DNA of 64,000 bases from Cellvibrio sp. KY-YJ-3 (GCF_008806955.1 NZ_CP031727.1:1550001-1614000), one strand, 5' to 3'. Shown: positions 1-9,483, counted from the stretch's first letter. The notes: generated from the sequence alone by a model not told the origin. Program-made: numbers and translations.

Positions 1-2
1 TG

Positions 3-155
3 CAAGGTCACTTCGCTAGCCATAAGGCTGACCACCATTCACGTCGCGGCCTGATCCGCATGGTAAACGCCCGTCGTAAATTGTTGGACTACCTGAAAGG
101 TAAGGACTCTTCTCGTTACGTTGCTCTGATTCAAAAATTAGGTCTGCGCCGTTAA
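3..155 (+). CDS. rpsO: 30S ribosomal protein S15, C-terminal part (cut by window start)
   Basis: This is the last 50 codons of ribosomal protein S15, which binds 16S rRNA in the small-subunit platform. The visible frame reads [17 protein letters not shown] and continues through the conserved [14 protein letters not shown] stretch to a TAA at 153-155. The 5' end lies before the window. It is followed at once by an intrinsic terminator and then by pnp, the rpsO-pnp order widespread in gammaproteobacteria. Confidence 0.97.
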   Translation, partial: QGHFASHKADHHSRRGLIRMVNARRKLLDYLKGKDSSRYVALIQKLGLRR

Positions 156-163
156 GTTTGTCC

Positions 164-192
164 AGTGCCCGCTTTGCGGGCACTTTTATTTT
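164..192 (+). terminator. Intrinsic terminator after rpsO
   Basis: A perfect 9-bp stem (164-172 with 176-184) closes a TTT loop and is followed by a T-rich tract. It separates rpsO from pnp, although partial read-through into pnp is known for this locus in enterobacteria. Confidence 0.9.
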
Positions 193-371
193 GTAGTTTT
201 AGTTTCTGAAAATAGAAAGTGATTAGGGAATTGCGCTGGTGAGAGTAAAAATTAGCGCCCGGGCAGGATGCACATGATTAATGATTTTTTATTGAGCTGA
301 ATGAAAAGAACAAACTTAAGACGCGTAACAATTAACGCAAATGATTTTTAGTGAAAACAAAGGATAAAAGA

Positions 372-2495
372 GTGAATCCGATTATTAAAAAGTTCCAATA
401 CGGCAACCAAACCGTAACCCTCGAAACTGGCCGTATTGCGCGTCAAGCAACCGGTGCAGTGATGGCAACTATGGGTGAAGTATCTGTACTTTGCACCGTT
501 GTTGGTGCAAAACAAGCATCACCAGGCCAGGATTTCTTCCCACTGTCTGTGCATTACCAGGAAAAAAGCTACGCCGCTGGCCGTATCCCCGGCGGTTATT
601 TGAAGCGTGAAGGCCGTCCTTCTGAAAAAGAAACCCTGACTTCGCGTTTGATCGATCGTCCCATTCGTCCATTGTTCCCCGAAGGTTTCCTCAACGAAGT
701 GCAAGTAGTTTGCACCGTGGTATCAACTGACAAGCAATACGATCCCGATATCGTGGCGATGATTGGTACCTCAGCCGCATTGGCTATCTCCGGTATTCCA
801 TTCAACGGCCCAATCGGTGGCGCGCGTGTTGGTTACACCCAGGAAGAGGGTTACATCCTCAACCCAAGCTTCAAGCAACTCGAAACTTCCGAGTTGGACA
901 TGGTGGTTGCCGGTACTAAAGATGCCGTGTTGATGGTGGAATCTGAAGCAAAAGAATTGCCAGAAGATATTATGCTCGGCGCCGTTCTTTACGCTCACCA
1001 GGAAATGCAAGCTGTAGTACAAGCTTGTGTGGAATTGGCGCGCGATGCGGGCAAACCGCGTTGGGAGTGGCAGCCAGTTGCCGTTAAAGCGGGTTTGACT
1101 GACGCGTTGCTCAAAGGTTTTGGCGACTCAATCGGTATGGCTTACCGCATTACCGATAAAGCAAAACGTTACGACCGTCTGGGCGAGCTGCGCAATCAAG
1201 CGGTTGCTGAATTGGCGACAGAATCGACTGGTTTTACTGCCGATGAAGTGAAAGCCGAATTCGGCATGGTTGAATACCGTTTAGTGCGTTCACGCATTGT
1301 AGCGGGCGAGCCACGTATCGATGGTCGCGACAACAAAACCGTTCGCCCCATTCAAGTTGAAGTTGGCGTGTTGGGCAAAGCGCACGGTTCTGCATTGTTC
1401 ACTCGTGGTGAGACGCAAGCGCTCGTAGTAGCGACCTTGGGTAACGCGCGTGATGCACAAATTATCGACTTCCTCGAAGGCTCCAAAAAAGACGCATTCA
1501 TGCTGCACTACAACTTCCCGCCGTTCTCGGTAGGTGAATGTGGTCGTATGGGCGCTACTGGTCGTCGTGAAATCGGTCACGGCCGTTTGGCGCGTCGCGG
1601 TGTCACTTCGGTACTGCCAAAAGAATCTGATTTCCCTTACACCCTGCGTGTAGTGAGTGAAATTACTGAATCTAACGGTTCAAGCTCAATGGCTTCTGTA
1701 TGTGGTGCGAGCCTGGCGTTGATGGATGCCGGTGTTCCACTCAAAGCACCAGTAGCCGGTATTGCCATGGGCCTCGTAAAAGAAGCTAACGGCTTTGCGG
1801 TATTGACCGACATCCTCGGCGACGAAGATCATTTGGGCGATATGGACTTTAAAGTGGCCGGTACCACCAGCGGTGTAACTGCACTGCAAATGGATATCAA
1901 AATCGAAGGTATCACCGAAGAGATTATGGAGATCGCCCTGGAGCAAGCTCTGGCCGCGCGTTTACACATTCTCGGTGAAATGAACAAAGTGCTGCCAAGT
2001 TCGCGTTCAGTCGTTAGCGAAAATGCACCGCGTTTTGAAACCATCAAAATTCATCCGGACAAGATCCGCGACATCATCGGTAAAGGCGGCGCGACTATTC
2101 GTGCAATCACCGAAGAAACTGGTTCTTCAATTGATATCGACGATGACGGCACCGTTAAGATTTACGCCGACAACAACGACGCATTACAAGCAGCAATTTT
2201 GCGTGTAATGGGTATTGTTGCTGAAGCAGAAATCGGTGCAATTTACGAAGGCACTGTAGTGCGCATCGTAGATTTCGGCGCATTCGTAAACTTCTTGCCG
2301 GGCAAAGACGGTTTGGTCCACATCTCTCAAATCGCCGACGAGCGCGTAAACAGCGTGAGCGATTATTTGAAAGAAGGCCAAATCGTAAAAGTAAAATGCC
2401 TCGACGTAGACCAGCGCGGCCGTATCAAACTCTCAATCAAAGAAGCTTTGGCTGAAGAGTCAGGTGCAGCACCAGCGGAAGTTACTGAAGAGTAA
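372..2495 (+). CDS. pnp: Polyribonucleotide nucleotidyltransferase (PNPase)
   Basis: PNPase degrades RNA 3'-to-5' using phosphate and is a core component of the RNA degradosome. The 707-residue protein shows two RNase PH domains (about 5-135 and 310-530), a KH domain with the GKGG loop near residue 565, and a C-terminal S1 domain (VYEGTVV-like start near 620, ending in RIKLSIKEA). An in-frame GTG at 351 exists, but the GTG at 372 is preceded by AAAGGA (359-364) at 7 nt and gives [11 protein letters not shown], which matches the usual PNPase N-terminus; I therefore chose 372. A terminator follows directly. The 180-nt leader after rpsO could carry the RNase III autoregulatory hairpin known in Escherichia coli, but I could not establish it by eye. 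Confidence 0.97.
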   Translation: MNPIIKKFQYGNQTVTLETGRIARQATGAVMATMGEVSVLCTVVGAKQASPGQDFFPLSVHYQEKSYAAGRIPGGYLKREGRPSEKETLTSRLIDRPIRPLFPEGFLNEVQVVCTVVSTDKQYDPDIVAMIGTSAALAISGIPFNGPIGGARVGYTQEEGYILNPSFKQLETSELDMVVAGTKDAVLMVESEAKELPEDIMLGAVLYAHQEMQAVVQACVELARDAGKPRWEWQPVAVKAGLTDALLKGFGDSIGMAYRITDKAKRYDRLGELRNQAVAELATESTGFTADEVKAEFGMVEYRLVRSRIVAGEPRIDGRDNKTVRPIQVEVGVLGKAHGSALFTRGETQALVVATLGNARDAQIIDFLEGSKKDAFMLHYNFPPFSVGECGRMGATGRREIGHGRLARRGVTSVLPKESDFPYTLRVVSEITESNGSSSMASVCGASLALMDAGVPLKAPVAGIAMGLVKEANGFAVLTDILGDEDHLGDMDFKVAGTTSGVTALQMDIKIEGITEEIMEIALEQALAARLHILGEMNKVLPSSRSVVSENAPRFETIKIHPDKIRDIIGKGGATIRAITEETGSSIDIDDDGTVKIYADNNDALQAAILRVMGIVAEAEIGAIYEGTVVRIVDFGAFVNFLPGKDGLVHISQIADERVNSVSDYLKEGQIVKVKCLDVDQRGRIKLSIKEALAEESGAAPAEVTEE

Positions 2496-2519
2496 TTTTT
2501 TCTCTGCGCTGAACTAAAA

Positions 2520-2551
2520 AACGCCCGCCTCGAAAGATGCGGGCGTTTTTG
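2520..2551 (+). terminator. Intrinsic terminator after pnp
   Basis: The stem ACGCCCGC / GCGGGCGT is followed by TTTTT. It ends only about 30 nt before the ATG of the next gene, so that gene must rely on read-through, a promoter inside pnp, or a promoter overlapping the hairpin. Confidence 0.9.
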
Positions 2552-2578
2552 TATGAAATTAAAAAGGGATTTGAATTT

Positions 2579-3952
2579 ATGAATATTAGTAGCAATTCAA
2601 AAATATTTCCGACCTTGGCAATTGTCTTTTGGTGCGCCTCGTTAGTTGTTCCAGCAATCATGTTTGAAGGGCAAAGCTACTTTCTCGGTTGGCATGTTCT
2701 TGTATTCGGCATGGCGTTTGGGTGGCTTTGTAATGGATGGGCTGTGTATGCAAATCTATTTTTTCTGATAGCTTTTATTCGGTTGTTGCATCATAAAACC
2801 CCATGGATTTCTTCATTGTTAATGTTAGGTTTGGCTGCTCTTCTTCCATTATTTTCTGGTGCTCCGGCTAATGAAGGGACTGATGTAATTGATGCCGTTG
2901 TTAGTTGGGGGCTTGGTGCTGTCTTTTGGATGACCGCTATGTATTTCATAGTGGCGGCAGTAATTGCCCGCCATCTAAGAATTTCAGTGGTTGCCGGAGT
3001 TGTGACGAGTGTAGCCATATTGCTTTTGGTATATGTAATTTTGTGCGTTAATTACCTGAATGTTCGAAAGCTTGCCAATGATCAAGAGCGGGAAATGTAT
3101 TTGAGCAAAGGCATGATGCTGCCTGTAGTGAAAATGAGTGGGGTACCTTTTAAATTTCCTCGTGGCAATCCGGAGTTGAAGAATGAAATCGTGACTTTGA
3201 AAGTTGATGCTGCGCTAAAGTCAGGAGATGAAAATACGCCAAAATTATTTATTCCAAAAATAGTTAATTATCGCGAAGACGGCTATCAATGGATAACAGC
3301 GCCACTGCTCGGAGGTGGTTCACTCACCCTTCGTACCAAGTCTGAAGATGAGTCGATTATATTGGAAATAACTAAAAATCCCCCAGGGGTCTTAGTGAGA
3401 ATCTTTAATGTTAAAACTAATAAGGAGTTTTTTAGGCAACAATTAAGGATTTTAAATCGTAGTCATTCTCGATTCTATTATCCTTTAGCCACAAGGAATG
3501 GCGTGGAGAAAGGTTATGACTCTGCCATATTAAGAGTTTTGGGGCGTGATAAGAATGTCAGCGCAGAAACGAAGAGCCACAGAGTTTCAATTGAGGGGGA
3601 TTTTGGCAATATTTCTTGTAATGTAAATAAATTTGACGACGCAAATGGTTTTAGTGTTTGGGACAATAGAGAGGTGGTGTTTGAGCCAAGTCTAATCGCT
3701 AAAAATCAAGGAATTTGTTCTGAAAGATATATGTATTTAATTGGTTTAGTATGGAAGTCTACTAAAGAGGCTGCTCCATTTGTAAGAGTGTTTGATCGTA
3801 GATCATTAAGTCATGTTGCTTCATATGGTGAAGCTTCTTTTGCGATGATTGGTGAGCATGAGAAAAATATGATTCTAAGTGTAAATGTTGATGATGATAA
3901 GGTTACGGTTAATACAAAAGTTGGTGGCTTTAGTGCAAGACGATTGTATTGA
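2579..3952 (+). CDS. Unknown membrane protein with large soluble C-terminal domain
   Basis: I do not recognise this 457-residue protein. The first 160 residues hold about five hydrophobic segments (near 8-26, 35-60, 75-93, 105-128 and 134-159). The remaining 300 residues are polar and probably form one extracytoplasmic or cytoplasmic domain. The open frame extends to an ATG at 2537 inside the pnp terminator, but the ATG at 2579 has an AAAGGGA-like site just upstream and begins MNISSNSK, so I use it. The gene is clearly more AT-rich than its neighbours, with many AAT, ATA and TTA codons, which suggests acquisition by transfer. A terminator follows it. Confidence 0.75.
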   Translation: MNISSNSKIFPTLAIVFWCASLVVPAIMFEGQSYFLGWHVLVFGMAFGWLCNGWAVYANLFFLIAFIRLLHHKTPWISSLLMLGLAALLPLFSGAPANEGTDVIDAVVSWGLGAVFWMTAMYFIVAAVIARHLRISVVAGVVTSVAILLLVYVILCVNYLNVRKLANDQEREMYLSKGMMLPVVKMSGVPFKFPRGNPELKNEIVTLKVDAALKSGDENTPKLFIPKIVNYREDGYQWITAPLLGGGSLTLRTKSEDESIILEITKNPPGVLVRIFNVKTNKEFFRQQLRILNRSHSRFYYPLATRNGVEKGYDSAILRVLGRDKNVSAETKSHRVSIEGDFGNISCNVNKFDDANGFSVWDNREVVFEPSLIAKNQGICSERYMYLIGLVWKSTKEAAPFVRVFDRRSLSHVASYGEASFAMIGEHEKNMILSVNVDDDKVTVNTKVGGFSARRLY

Positions 3953-3969
3953 TACAAGGCACTATTAAA

Positions 3970-3996
3970 AATCCCCGCGCTTGCGGGGATTATTGT
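3970..3996 (+). terminator. Intrinsic terminator between convergent genes
   Basis: A 9-bp perfect stem, AATCCCCGC with GCGGGGATT and loop GCTT, is followed by TATTGTTT on the plus strand and preceded by AAAA. It can serve the plus-strand membrane gene and possibly also the minus-strand regulator. Confidence 0.85.
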
Positions 3997-4012
3997 TTAC
4001 AGCTAGAGAAAA

Positions 4013-4720
4013 TCATTCAAACAATCGCGCATAATCCTTAGTCACTGCTTCATAACACTCGCACGCAACTGCTTCCAATCCCACTCGATCCAGAATGCTA
4101 ATTTTCCCGCGTGCATATTGAATTAATTTTCGCTCTTGTAATGCACCGGCGGCGACAGTAATTCCGCTGCGGCGCACGCCGAGCATGTTGGCGAGAAATT
4201 CCTGGGTAAGGTGAAAATAATCGGCGTGGGCGCGGTCGTGGGTCATGAGTAGCCAGCGGGCTAAGCGGGGTTCGATCGCGTGAAAGTGGGCGCAGGCGGC
4301 GGTTTGTGCGAGCTGTGCCATAAGCACGTATAAATAGCGATTAAAGGTGCTGGCGAGAGCGGCGTTGCCTTGCAAATGTTGCTGTAATTTTTCTGCCGTC
4401 ATGCGCAGTGCAGTGCCTGAACCTTGCACCATGGCGCGCATGGGGGCGCTGTTAATGCCGAGTGCGACGGTGGCGCCGAGCATTCCTTCGTAGCCAATTA
4501 ATCCCATTTCCAGTGGCTGGTGATCGCGCAGTGTGGTTACCAGATTAATAAAACTGGTAAGCGGAAAATACACATAGCGAAAGGGTTGATCTGGCTCGCA
4601 CAATATGGTGCCAGCGGTTAATTCCACCAGTTCGCAGCTTTGTAATATTTGTTCACGCGCGGCGGGCAATAAGCCTGCAATCAGGCGATTGACCGGAGGG
4701 ATAGTATTGGGGGCTAGCAT
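4013..4720 (-). CDS. Crp/Fnr family transcriptional regulator
   Basis: This 235-residue protein has an N-terminal cyclic-nucleotide-binding-like beta barrel (about 15-130; GTILCEPDQPFRYVYFPLTS is typical) and a C-terminal Crp-type winged helix (about 150-225; LTQEFLANMLGVRRSGITVA is the helix-turn-helix). I see no cysteine cluster for an iron-sulfur centre and no canonical cAMP pocket, so the effector is unknown. An open frame continues upstream to 4876, but the ATG at 4720 has AGGACG placed 6-7 nt before it. It is read away from the adjacent sigma/anti-sigma operon and is separated from it by that operon's terminator. Confidence 0.88.
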   Translation of the reverse strand: MLAPNTIPPVNRLIAGLLPAAREQILQSCELVELTAGTILCEPDQPFRYVYFPLTSFINLVTTLRDHQPLEMGLIGYEGMLGATVALGINSAPMRAMVQGSGTALRMTAEKLQQHLQGNAALASTFNRYLYVLMAQLAQTAACAHFHAIEPRLARWLLMTHDRAHADYFHLTQEFLANMLGVRRSGITVAAGALQERKLIQYARGKISILDRVGLEAVACECYEAVTKDYARLFE

Positions 4721-4909
4721 CGAGCGTCCTGTAGCGAAAGCGGCTCGTGGCCAGTGATATGCCACAAGTCTTGCTTTGGAGTCTACTGGATGGTTTTTTT
4801 GCTGTCTGTCCGCTACAGGGCATAGGGAAATATTTGTTGCGCCGGGGGTGGTTGCGATTTTGTTGGTAGATGGCACTGCGCGTTGCGGCCGTTGTCTCGA
4901 ATTGCTGGT

Positions 4910-4935
4910 AAAAAAATCCCCGCAGCAGCGGGGAT
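4910..4935 (-). terminator. Intrinsic terminator of the sigma/chrR operon
   Basis: The stem ATCCCCGC (4916-4923) with GCGGGGAT (4928-4935) and loop AGCA is followed on the minus strand by a run of T (complement of 4910-4915). Confidence 0.88.
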
Positions 4936-4978
4936 AACTCGGTCAGTTTTTCTCAGGCATAAACGTGGCGCAAGTTGA

Positions 4979-5650
4979 TTAATGCCACGCCATAAACGGA
5001 TTAAATATGCGTTGCCAACCCGTAAATTTCAGCGGTGCATTTAATACGGTCAAGCAGATGCAATCTTCATTTTGTAGCGCTGTAGGGCTGTGTTTATGGC
5101 TGGTGTCGCGCGCAATAAAATCCCCTTCGTGATAAACACCAAGTTCATCGGAGAAGCCGCCACTTAATATCACTGTGTATTCAAAACCCTTGTGGGTATG
5201 GGTGGGAACCTTGGCGCCTGCATTAATTTTTTGCAGGGCGACTTGGAAACCTTTTACATTCAGCAGCGAGGTTAAATCAAACTTGCTAATTTCCTTGGTT
5301 TGGCGTTGCCAGGGTAAATCCGCGAAGGATGTCGGCAGGTAACGCAGCAAAGGGTTGTTGAAATGCTGGGTAATTTTTTCGGCACTACCCATGTCCACTT
5401 TCACTTTTGGTGTGTCGCTGTGATCGTGCGGTTCCAGCGATGCCATCAATGAGTCAAACGCCTCGTCCTCGGTGCTGGCGGGCTTGATGGTTTCCAGCAG
5501 GGCGCCACCCAAGTGATTAAAATTTTTCACCAAGTCGCGACATTCGTGGCAAAAGCAGAGGTGCATAGACACCGCCAGCGCTTGCGGAATACTCAAGCTG
5601 CCCGCTGCGTAATTCATTAACGTCATATCATCGGGATGATAAGCACTCAT
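4979..5650 (-). CDS. chrR: ChrR-type zinc anti-sigma factor with cupin domain
   Basis: This protein holds the partner ECF sigma factor inactive until singlet oxygen or a related oxidant is present, as known for Rhodobacter sphaeroides ChrR. The N-terminal zinc anti-sigma domain shows ligands H5, H30, C34 and C37 (spacing H-x3-C-x2-C). The C-terminal cupin domain carries H151, H153 and E157, then H185 and H187, and the C197-x-C199 pair that is also present in Rhodobacter ChrR. At 223 residues it has the usual family length. Its ATG overlaps the sigma-factor stop by 4 nt, so the two are translationally coupled. All ligands expected for singlet-oxygen sensing appear intact. Confidence 0.93.
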   Translation of the reverse strand: MSAYHPDDMTLMNYAAGSLSIPQALAVSMHLCFCHECRDLVKNFNHLGGALLETIKPASTEDEAFDSLMASLEPHDHSDTPKVKVDMGSAEKITQHFNNPLLRYLPTSFADLPWQRQTKEISKFDLTSLLNVKGFQVALQKINAGAKVPTHTHKGFEYTVILSGGFSDELGVYHEGDFIARDTSHKHSPTALQNEDCICLTVLNAPLKFTGWQRIFNPFMAWH

Positions 5651-6261
5651 AGTTCTTTTGCCTCAAACATTACTCGTAATTTCTGCAGCGACAGGCGCAA
5701 GCGGCCTTTCACTGTCCCCAAAGGAATTTTCAATTCCTCTGCCACTTCCTCGTGGGTTTTGCCTTCGTAGTAGACTTTGCGCAGTGCAATCATTTGTTCT
5801 TCCGGTAATTTATCGATGGCGTTTTTTACAAACTTTTCCGTCGATAAATTTTGAATCGAGCAAATGGTGGTGTCCTCAGTCGGGATCTGCCACAAGTCTT
5901 CAGTTTCTATCACCACTTCCGCGCGGGTGCGATTCAGTTTGCGCAGCATATCGATACGCTGGTTGCGCGTGATGGTGAAAATCCAGGTGGACACCGAGGC
6001 CAGCGCCTCGGAATATTTACCGGCGTTGCGCCACACACTGGTCATCACCTCTTGTACCAACACTTCGGCATGCTGACTAAAGCCTTGATTGATCGCATAG
6101 GCTTTTATACGTGGTGCAAAGTGTTTGTAGATCTCTCTAAACGCTGCTTTGTCATCGTGTTCGGCCACGCGGGCTAGCAGGGCGCCCCAGTCCGGGGTAT
6201 CGTTTGCTGCACTTGAGTCATTCATCGACCGGGCCTTTGTCGTCGTCATTTGATGTCTCAT
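5647..6261 (-). CDS. rpoE: ECF RNA polymerase sigma factor, RpoE/ChrR (ECF11-like) group
   Basis: Region 2 is seen around YKHFAPRIKAYAINQG to VSTWIFTITRNQRIDMLRK, and region 4 around LPEEQMIALRKVYYEGKTHEEVAEEL to KGRLRLSLQKLR. The overlapping chrR gene assigns it to the ChrR-controlled group. The start is uncertain: ATG at 6261 (GGTGAG upstream), 6249 or 6225 (AAAGG upstream) are all possible; I keep the longest. A TGATCG-N16-CGTA element lies 44 nt upstream on the same strand, consistent with autoregulation. The pair is probably a photo-oxidative or singlet-oxygen stress module, with the divergent DUF4397 gene as a likely target. Confidence 0.92.
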   Translation of the reverse strand: MRHQMTTTKARSMNDSSAANDTPDWGALLARVAEHDDKAAFREIYKHFAPRIKAYAINQGFSQHAEVLVQEVMTSVWRNAGKYSEALASVSTWIFTITRNQRIDMLRKLNRTRAEVVIETEDLWQIPTEDTTICSIQNLSTEKFVKNAIDKLPEEQMIALRKVYYEGKTHEEVAEELKIPLGTVKGRLRLSLQKLRVMFEAKEL

Positions 6262-6304
6262 TATCGCTCACCGGGTAGTTTTAGATAGTCCGTAACACAC
6301 CTAA

Positions 6305-6330
6305 TACGCCACCTTTATTGCTAGCGATCA
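6305..6330 (-). promoter_or_regulatory. Putative ECF sigma-dependent promoter of rpoE-chrR (autoregulatory)
   Basis: Read on the minus strand the sequence is TGATCG (complement of 6325-6330), 16 nt, then CGTA (complement of 6305-6308). This resembles the TGATCC/CGTA promoter pattern described for RpoE-ChrR sigma factors. The divergent promoter at 6409-6434 has the same hexamer but for one base and the identical 16-nt spacer, which makes chance less likely. Confidence 0.6.
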
Positions 6331-6408
6331 CCCATACACCCGTGTTTTCGTGCATTTGTGTAATGGGGCAATTTTTGCAAATTATTTTTCATTTTTTTTA
6401 CGCCGGTT

Positions 6409-6434
6409 TGATCCCTCCCAAAAAACAGGGCGTA
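6409..6434 (+). promoter_or_regulatory. Putative ECF sigma-dependent promoter of the DUF4397 gene
   Basis: TGATCC (6409-6414) and CGTA (6431-6434) are separated by exactly 16 nt. The pattern fits promoters recognised by ChrR-controlled sigma factors and points at the large lipoprotein gene starting at 6542, with a leader of about 100 nt. Confidence 0.65.
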
Positions 6435-6541
6435 AACCATCCCCGCTGATACCCACCGATGTAATGGGTTTCGCCCTGTGTTACCGATCCAATCTAATCA
6501 CCAATAACAGCTAATACGATCAATACCAGAGGTAAGGAAAA

Positions 6542-9379
6542 ATGAAATCATTCAGAGGTTTTACTACCCTCGCGAAAGGAGCGGTGCTTGCACTACTCAG
6601 CGTCGTTCTTGTTGCCTGCGGTAGCGATAGCAAAAAGCAAGATGTGCGTGTAGCTGTCAGCCCCGCTGCTGTAACGGTAAAAGTGGGCATGACTCAAAAT
6701 TTCACGGCGAGTGTTTTCGGTACTAAAAATGCGAGTGTTAGCTGGGCAGTCGATGAAGCCAATGGCGGCACTATCACTGGCGCTGGTGTGTATACGGCAC
6801 CAGCCACCCCAGGCACTTACCATGTGACAGCCACCAGTGTTGCGGATAACACCAAAAAGTCCTCGGCGACCGTAACGGTTGTACCACTGGATAAAACCAC
6901 CGTGCGTGTATTCCATGGTTCAGCCGACGCGCCCAAAGTGAACCTGTGGGTAAACAATGCGGAGGCAGTTTCTGATCTGGATTATTTGCAATCGACCGGC
7001 GTATTGGAGCTGGATGAAGGCACTTACAACATCGCTGTAGAGGGTGTTATCCCCAGCGGCAATGCGGTAGTGATTGGCCCGGTTGATTTGCAATTGGCGG
7101 GCAACACCGCCTATGACGTAATTGCCGTCGGTCCAGTGGCCGATATAGAGCCTTTAGTGATTGCGGACACTGGCAGCCTGAGCGATGCCACCAAAGTGCG
7201 AGTGCGTGTAGCCCACCTTGCCGCTGCCGCGCCTGAAGTAAAAGTGTTTGTCACCGCGCCCGACGCTGACCTCGCCAGCGCCACTCCGCTCGGCACTTTC
7301 GAATTTAAAGACACTCTCGGCCCCGTTGAAGTGGATGCTGGCACCTACCAGATCCGCGTAACCCTGGCTGACAATACCGTCGTTTATGATTCAGGCGCCG
7401 TAGCACTGATGGCCGGCAAAGATCTGTTGGTGGGCGCGGTAGCCAATGTTGGTACTGGTTCATCGCCCATCAGCCTTGCGGTATTGGATGGTGACGCGGT
7501 CGCAATCCTGAACGACAAAAATGCCGGTGCCGACATCCGTGTGGTACACGCCTCGGCAGATGCACCGGCTGTCGATGTCACCGCGAATGACGCTGATACG
7601 CCTGCCATCGCTAACCTCGCATTCCCCGAAGCGACTGGCTACCTGAACCTGCCTGCGGCGACCTACAACTTCAAAGTGACTCCCAACGCAGCGACTACTC
7701 CTGTTGTGATCGATGCCGACTTAGCTCTGGCGAACGGCAGTGCCTACAGCGTTTTGGCGGTAGGTGCGCTGGCCAATATTGAGGCTTTGGTGCTGACCGA
7801 CAACAACCGTTCGGTGGCAACCGAAGCCAAAGTGCGTTTGGTGCACGGTTCAACCCTGGCTGGTAATGTCGATATCTATGTCGTTGCTGCGGGTGCGGAT
7901 ATCGCGACTGCATCCCCCGCATTCGCCAATATCCCTTTTAAAGCCGAAACCGGTTATGTCAGCCTGGCTGCCGGTGAATACGACGTAATCATTGCGCCAA
8001 CCGGCACCAAAACAGAAGCCATTAAAGCCTCTGTTGCCCTTGAAAATGGTGGTGTTTATACCGCGATCGCACGCGACGGCGCTGGTTTGACTGCGGCCTT
8101 GGGGGTGATTGGTTTGGATGGTTTGGCACCTAACAAAACCCAAGTGCGTGTTATCCATGCGTCTGCGGATGCACCTAAAGTGAATCTGTGGGTAGATGGC
8201 GCTGTAGCTGCATCAGGCTTGGATTATCAGAAAACGACTGGTTTCCTTGAGCTGGATGGCGGCACCTACAACATCGCGGTAGAAGGTGTAATTCCCGGCG
8301 GCAACGCGACAGTGATAGGCCCCGTCGACTTAACCTTTGATGCCAACATGCGTTACGACGTACTGGCCGTGAATTCGGTGGCTAACATCGAACCCTTGCT
8401 ACTGACCGATATGGGCAAGCTGGCTAATGGCAACAACGTGCGTGTGCGTGTGGCGCACTTGGCAGCCGCTGCACCGGAAGTGAAAGTGCATGTGACTGCA
8501 CCCGGCGATGCCATTTCTGACGCGACTTCACTCGGCAGTTTCGAATTTAAAGAAACCTTAGGCCCCGTCGAAGTTCCCGCTGGTACTTATCGTATCCGTG
8601 TCACCCTGCCCGATAACACCGTGGTATTTGACTCAGGCTCAGTTGCTCTCACTAGCGGTAAAGACCTGCTAATCGGCGCTGTGCCAAACGTGGGTACCGG
8701 TACATCGCCCATCCAGCTGATTGTGGTGGACGGTGCTGACGTTGCAGTACTGGGTGATGCCATGGCGGGGGCCAATATTCGTGTAGTGCACGCCTCCGCC
8801 GATGCGCCCGCAGTGGATGTAATCGCGAATGACGGCGTGGCTCCAGCCGTCAGCAACCTGGCATTCCCTGCATTCACCAACTACCTGAACCTACCTGCCG
8901 CGACTTACAACTTCAAAGTTGTGCCTACCGGTGTAACTACCCCCGTTGTTATCAACGCCGACGTGCCACTGGCCAACAGCACCGAGTACACGCTGCTGGC
9001 AGTGGGCGCTTTGGCGAACATCGAGCCGCTGTTATTAACTGACAACAACCGCAAAGTTGCGACCGAAGCCAAAGTGCGGTTGGTGCACGGTTCTTCGTTG
9101 GCGGGTGAGGTGGATATCTACGTAGTGGCTGCCGGTGCATCCATCGCAGAAGCTATGCCCGCGTTTACGGCGGTGCCCTTCAAGGCGGATACCGGTTATG
9201 TATCGCTGGCTGCAGGTGACTACGATGTAATTATCACTCCAACCGGCACCAAAACCGAAGCCATCAAAGCCACCCTGACCTTTGCCACTGGTATGGTTTA
9301 CACCGCCGTAGCACGCGATGGTGTTGGGTTGACTACACCGCTGGGTGTGATTGGTTTAGATGCATTAGCGCCGCAATAA
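6542..9379 (+). CDS. Large lipoprotein with Ig-like domain and eight DUF4397-like repeats
   Basis: The 945-residue product has a lipoprotein signal peptide with lipobox LVAC (C26). Residues about 36-115 form a Big-type Ig-like domain. The rest is a tandem array of DUF4397-like units of about 100 residues, starting VRVFHGSADAPKVNLWV near 121 and VRVIHASADAPKVNLWV near 535. Four units form a block of 414 residues that is present twice. DUF4397 proteins have no established function; the architecture suggests a surface-exposed beta-rich adhesive or structural lipoprotein. AGGTAAGG precedes the ATG. The upstream ECF-type promoter suggests induction by the neighbouring sigma factor. Confidence 0.9.
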   Translation: MKSFRGFTTLAKGAVLALLSVVLVACGSDSKKQDVRVAVSPAAVTVKVGMTQNFTASVFGTKNASVSWAVDEANGGTITGAGVYTAPATPGTYHVTATSVADNTKKSSATVTVVPLDKTTVRVFHGSADAPKVNLWVNNAEAVSDLDYLQSTGVLELDEGTYNIAVEGVIPSGNAVVIGPVDLQLAGNTAYDVIAVGPVADIEPLVIADTGSLSDATKVRVRVAHLAAAAPEVKVFVTAPDADLASATPLGTFEFKDTLGPVEVDAGTYQIRVTLADNTVVYDSGAVALMAGKDLLVGAVANVGTGSSPISLAVLDGDAVAILNDKNAGADIRVVHASADAPAVDVTANDADTPAIANLAFPEATGYLNLPAATYNFKVTPNAATTPVVIDADLALANGSAYSVLAVGALANIEALVLTDNNRSVATEAKVRLVHGSTLAGNVDIYVVAAGADIATASPAFANIPFKAETGYVSLAAGEYDVIIAPTGTKTEAIKASVALENGGVYTAIARDGAGLTAALGVIGLDGLAPNKTQVRVIHASADAPKVNLWVDGAVAASGLDYQKTTGFLELDGGTYNIAVEGVIPGGNATVIGPVDLTFDANMRYDVLAVNSVANIEPLLLTDMGKLANGNNVRVRVAHLAAAAPEVKVHVTAPGDAISDATSLGSFEFKETLGPVEVPAGTYRIRVTLPDNTVVFDSGSVALTSGKDLLIGAVPNVGTGTSPIQLIVVDGADVAVLGDAMAGANIRVVHASADAPAVDVIANDGVAPAVSNLAFPAFTNYLNLPAATYNFKVVPTGVTTPVVINADVPLANSTEYTLLAVGALANIEPLLLTDNNRKVATEAKVRLVHGSSLAGEVDIYVVAAGASIAEAMPAFTAVPFKADTGYVSLAAGDYDVIITPTGTKTEAIKATLTFATGMVYTAVARDGVGLTTPLGVIGLDALAPQ

Positions 9380-9403
9380 CTGCTTTTTCAGGTTATTTAT
9401 CCT

Positions 9404-9435
9404 AAAAGCGCCCGGATTCGTCCGGGCGTTTTTTT
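9404..9435 (+). terminator. Intrinsic terminator after the DUF4397 gene
   Basis: The stem CGCCCGGA (9409-9416) with TCCGGGCG (9421-9428) closes a TTCG tetraloop and is followed by seven T. Confidence 0.93.
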
Positions 9436-9483
9436 GCCCAGAACAATACTATTTTTTCATCGGCGGCTTGAAGGATTAGCTAT

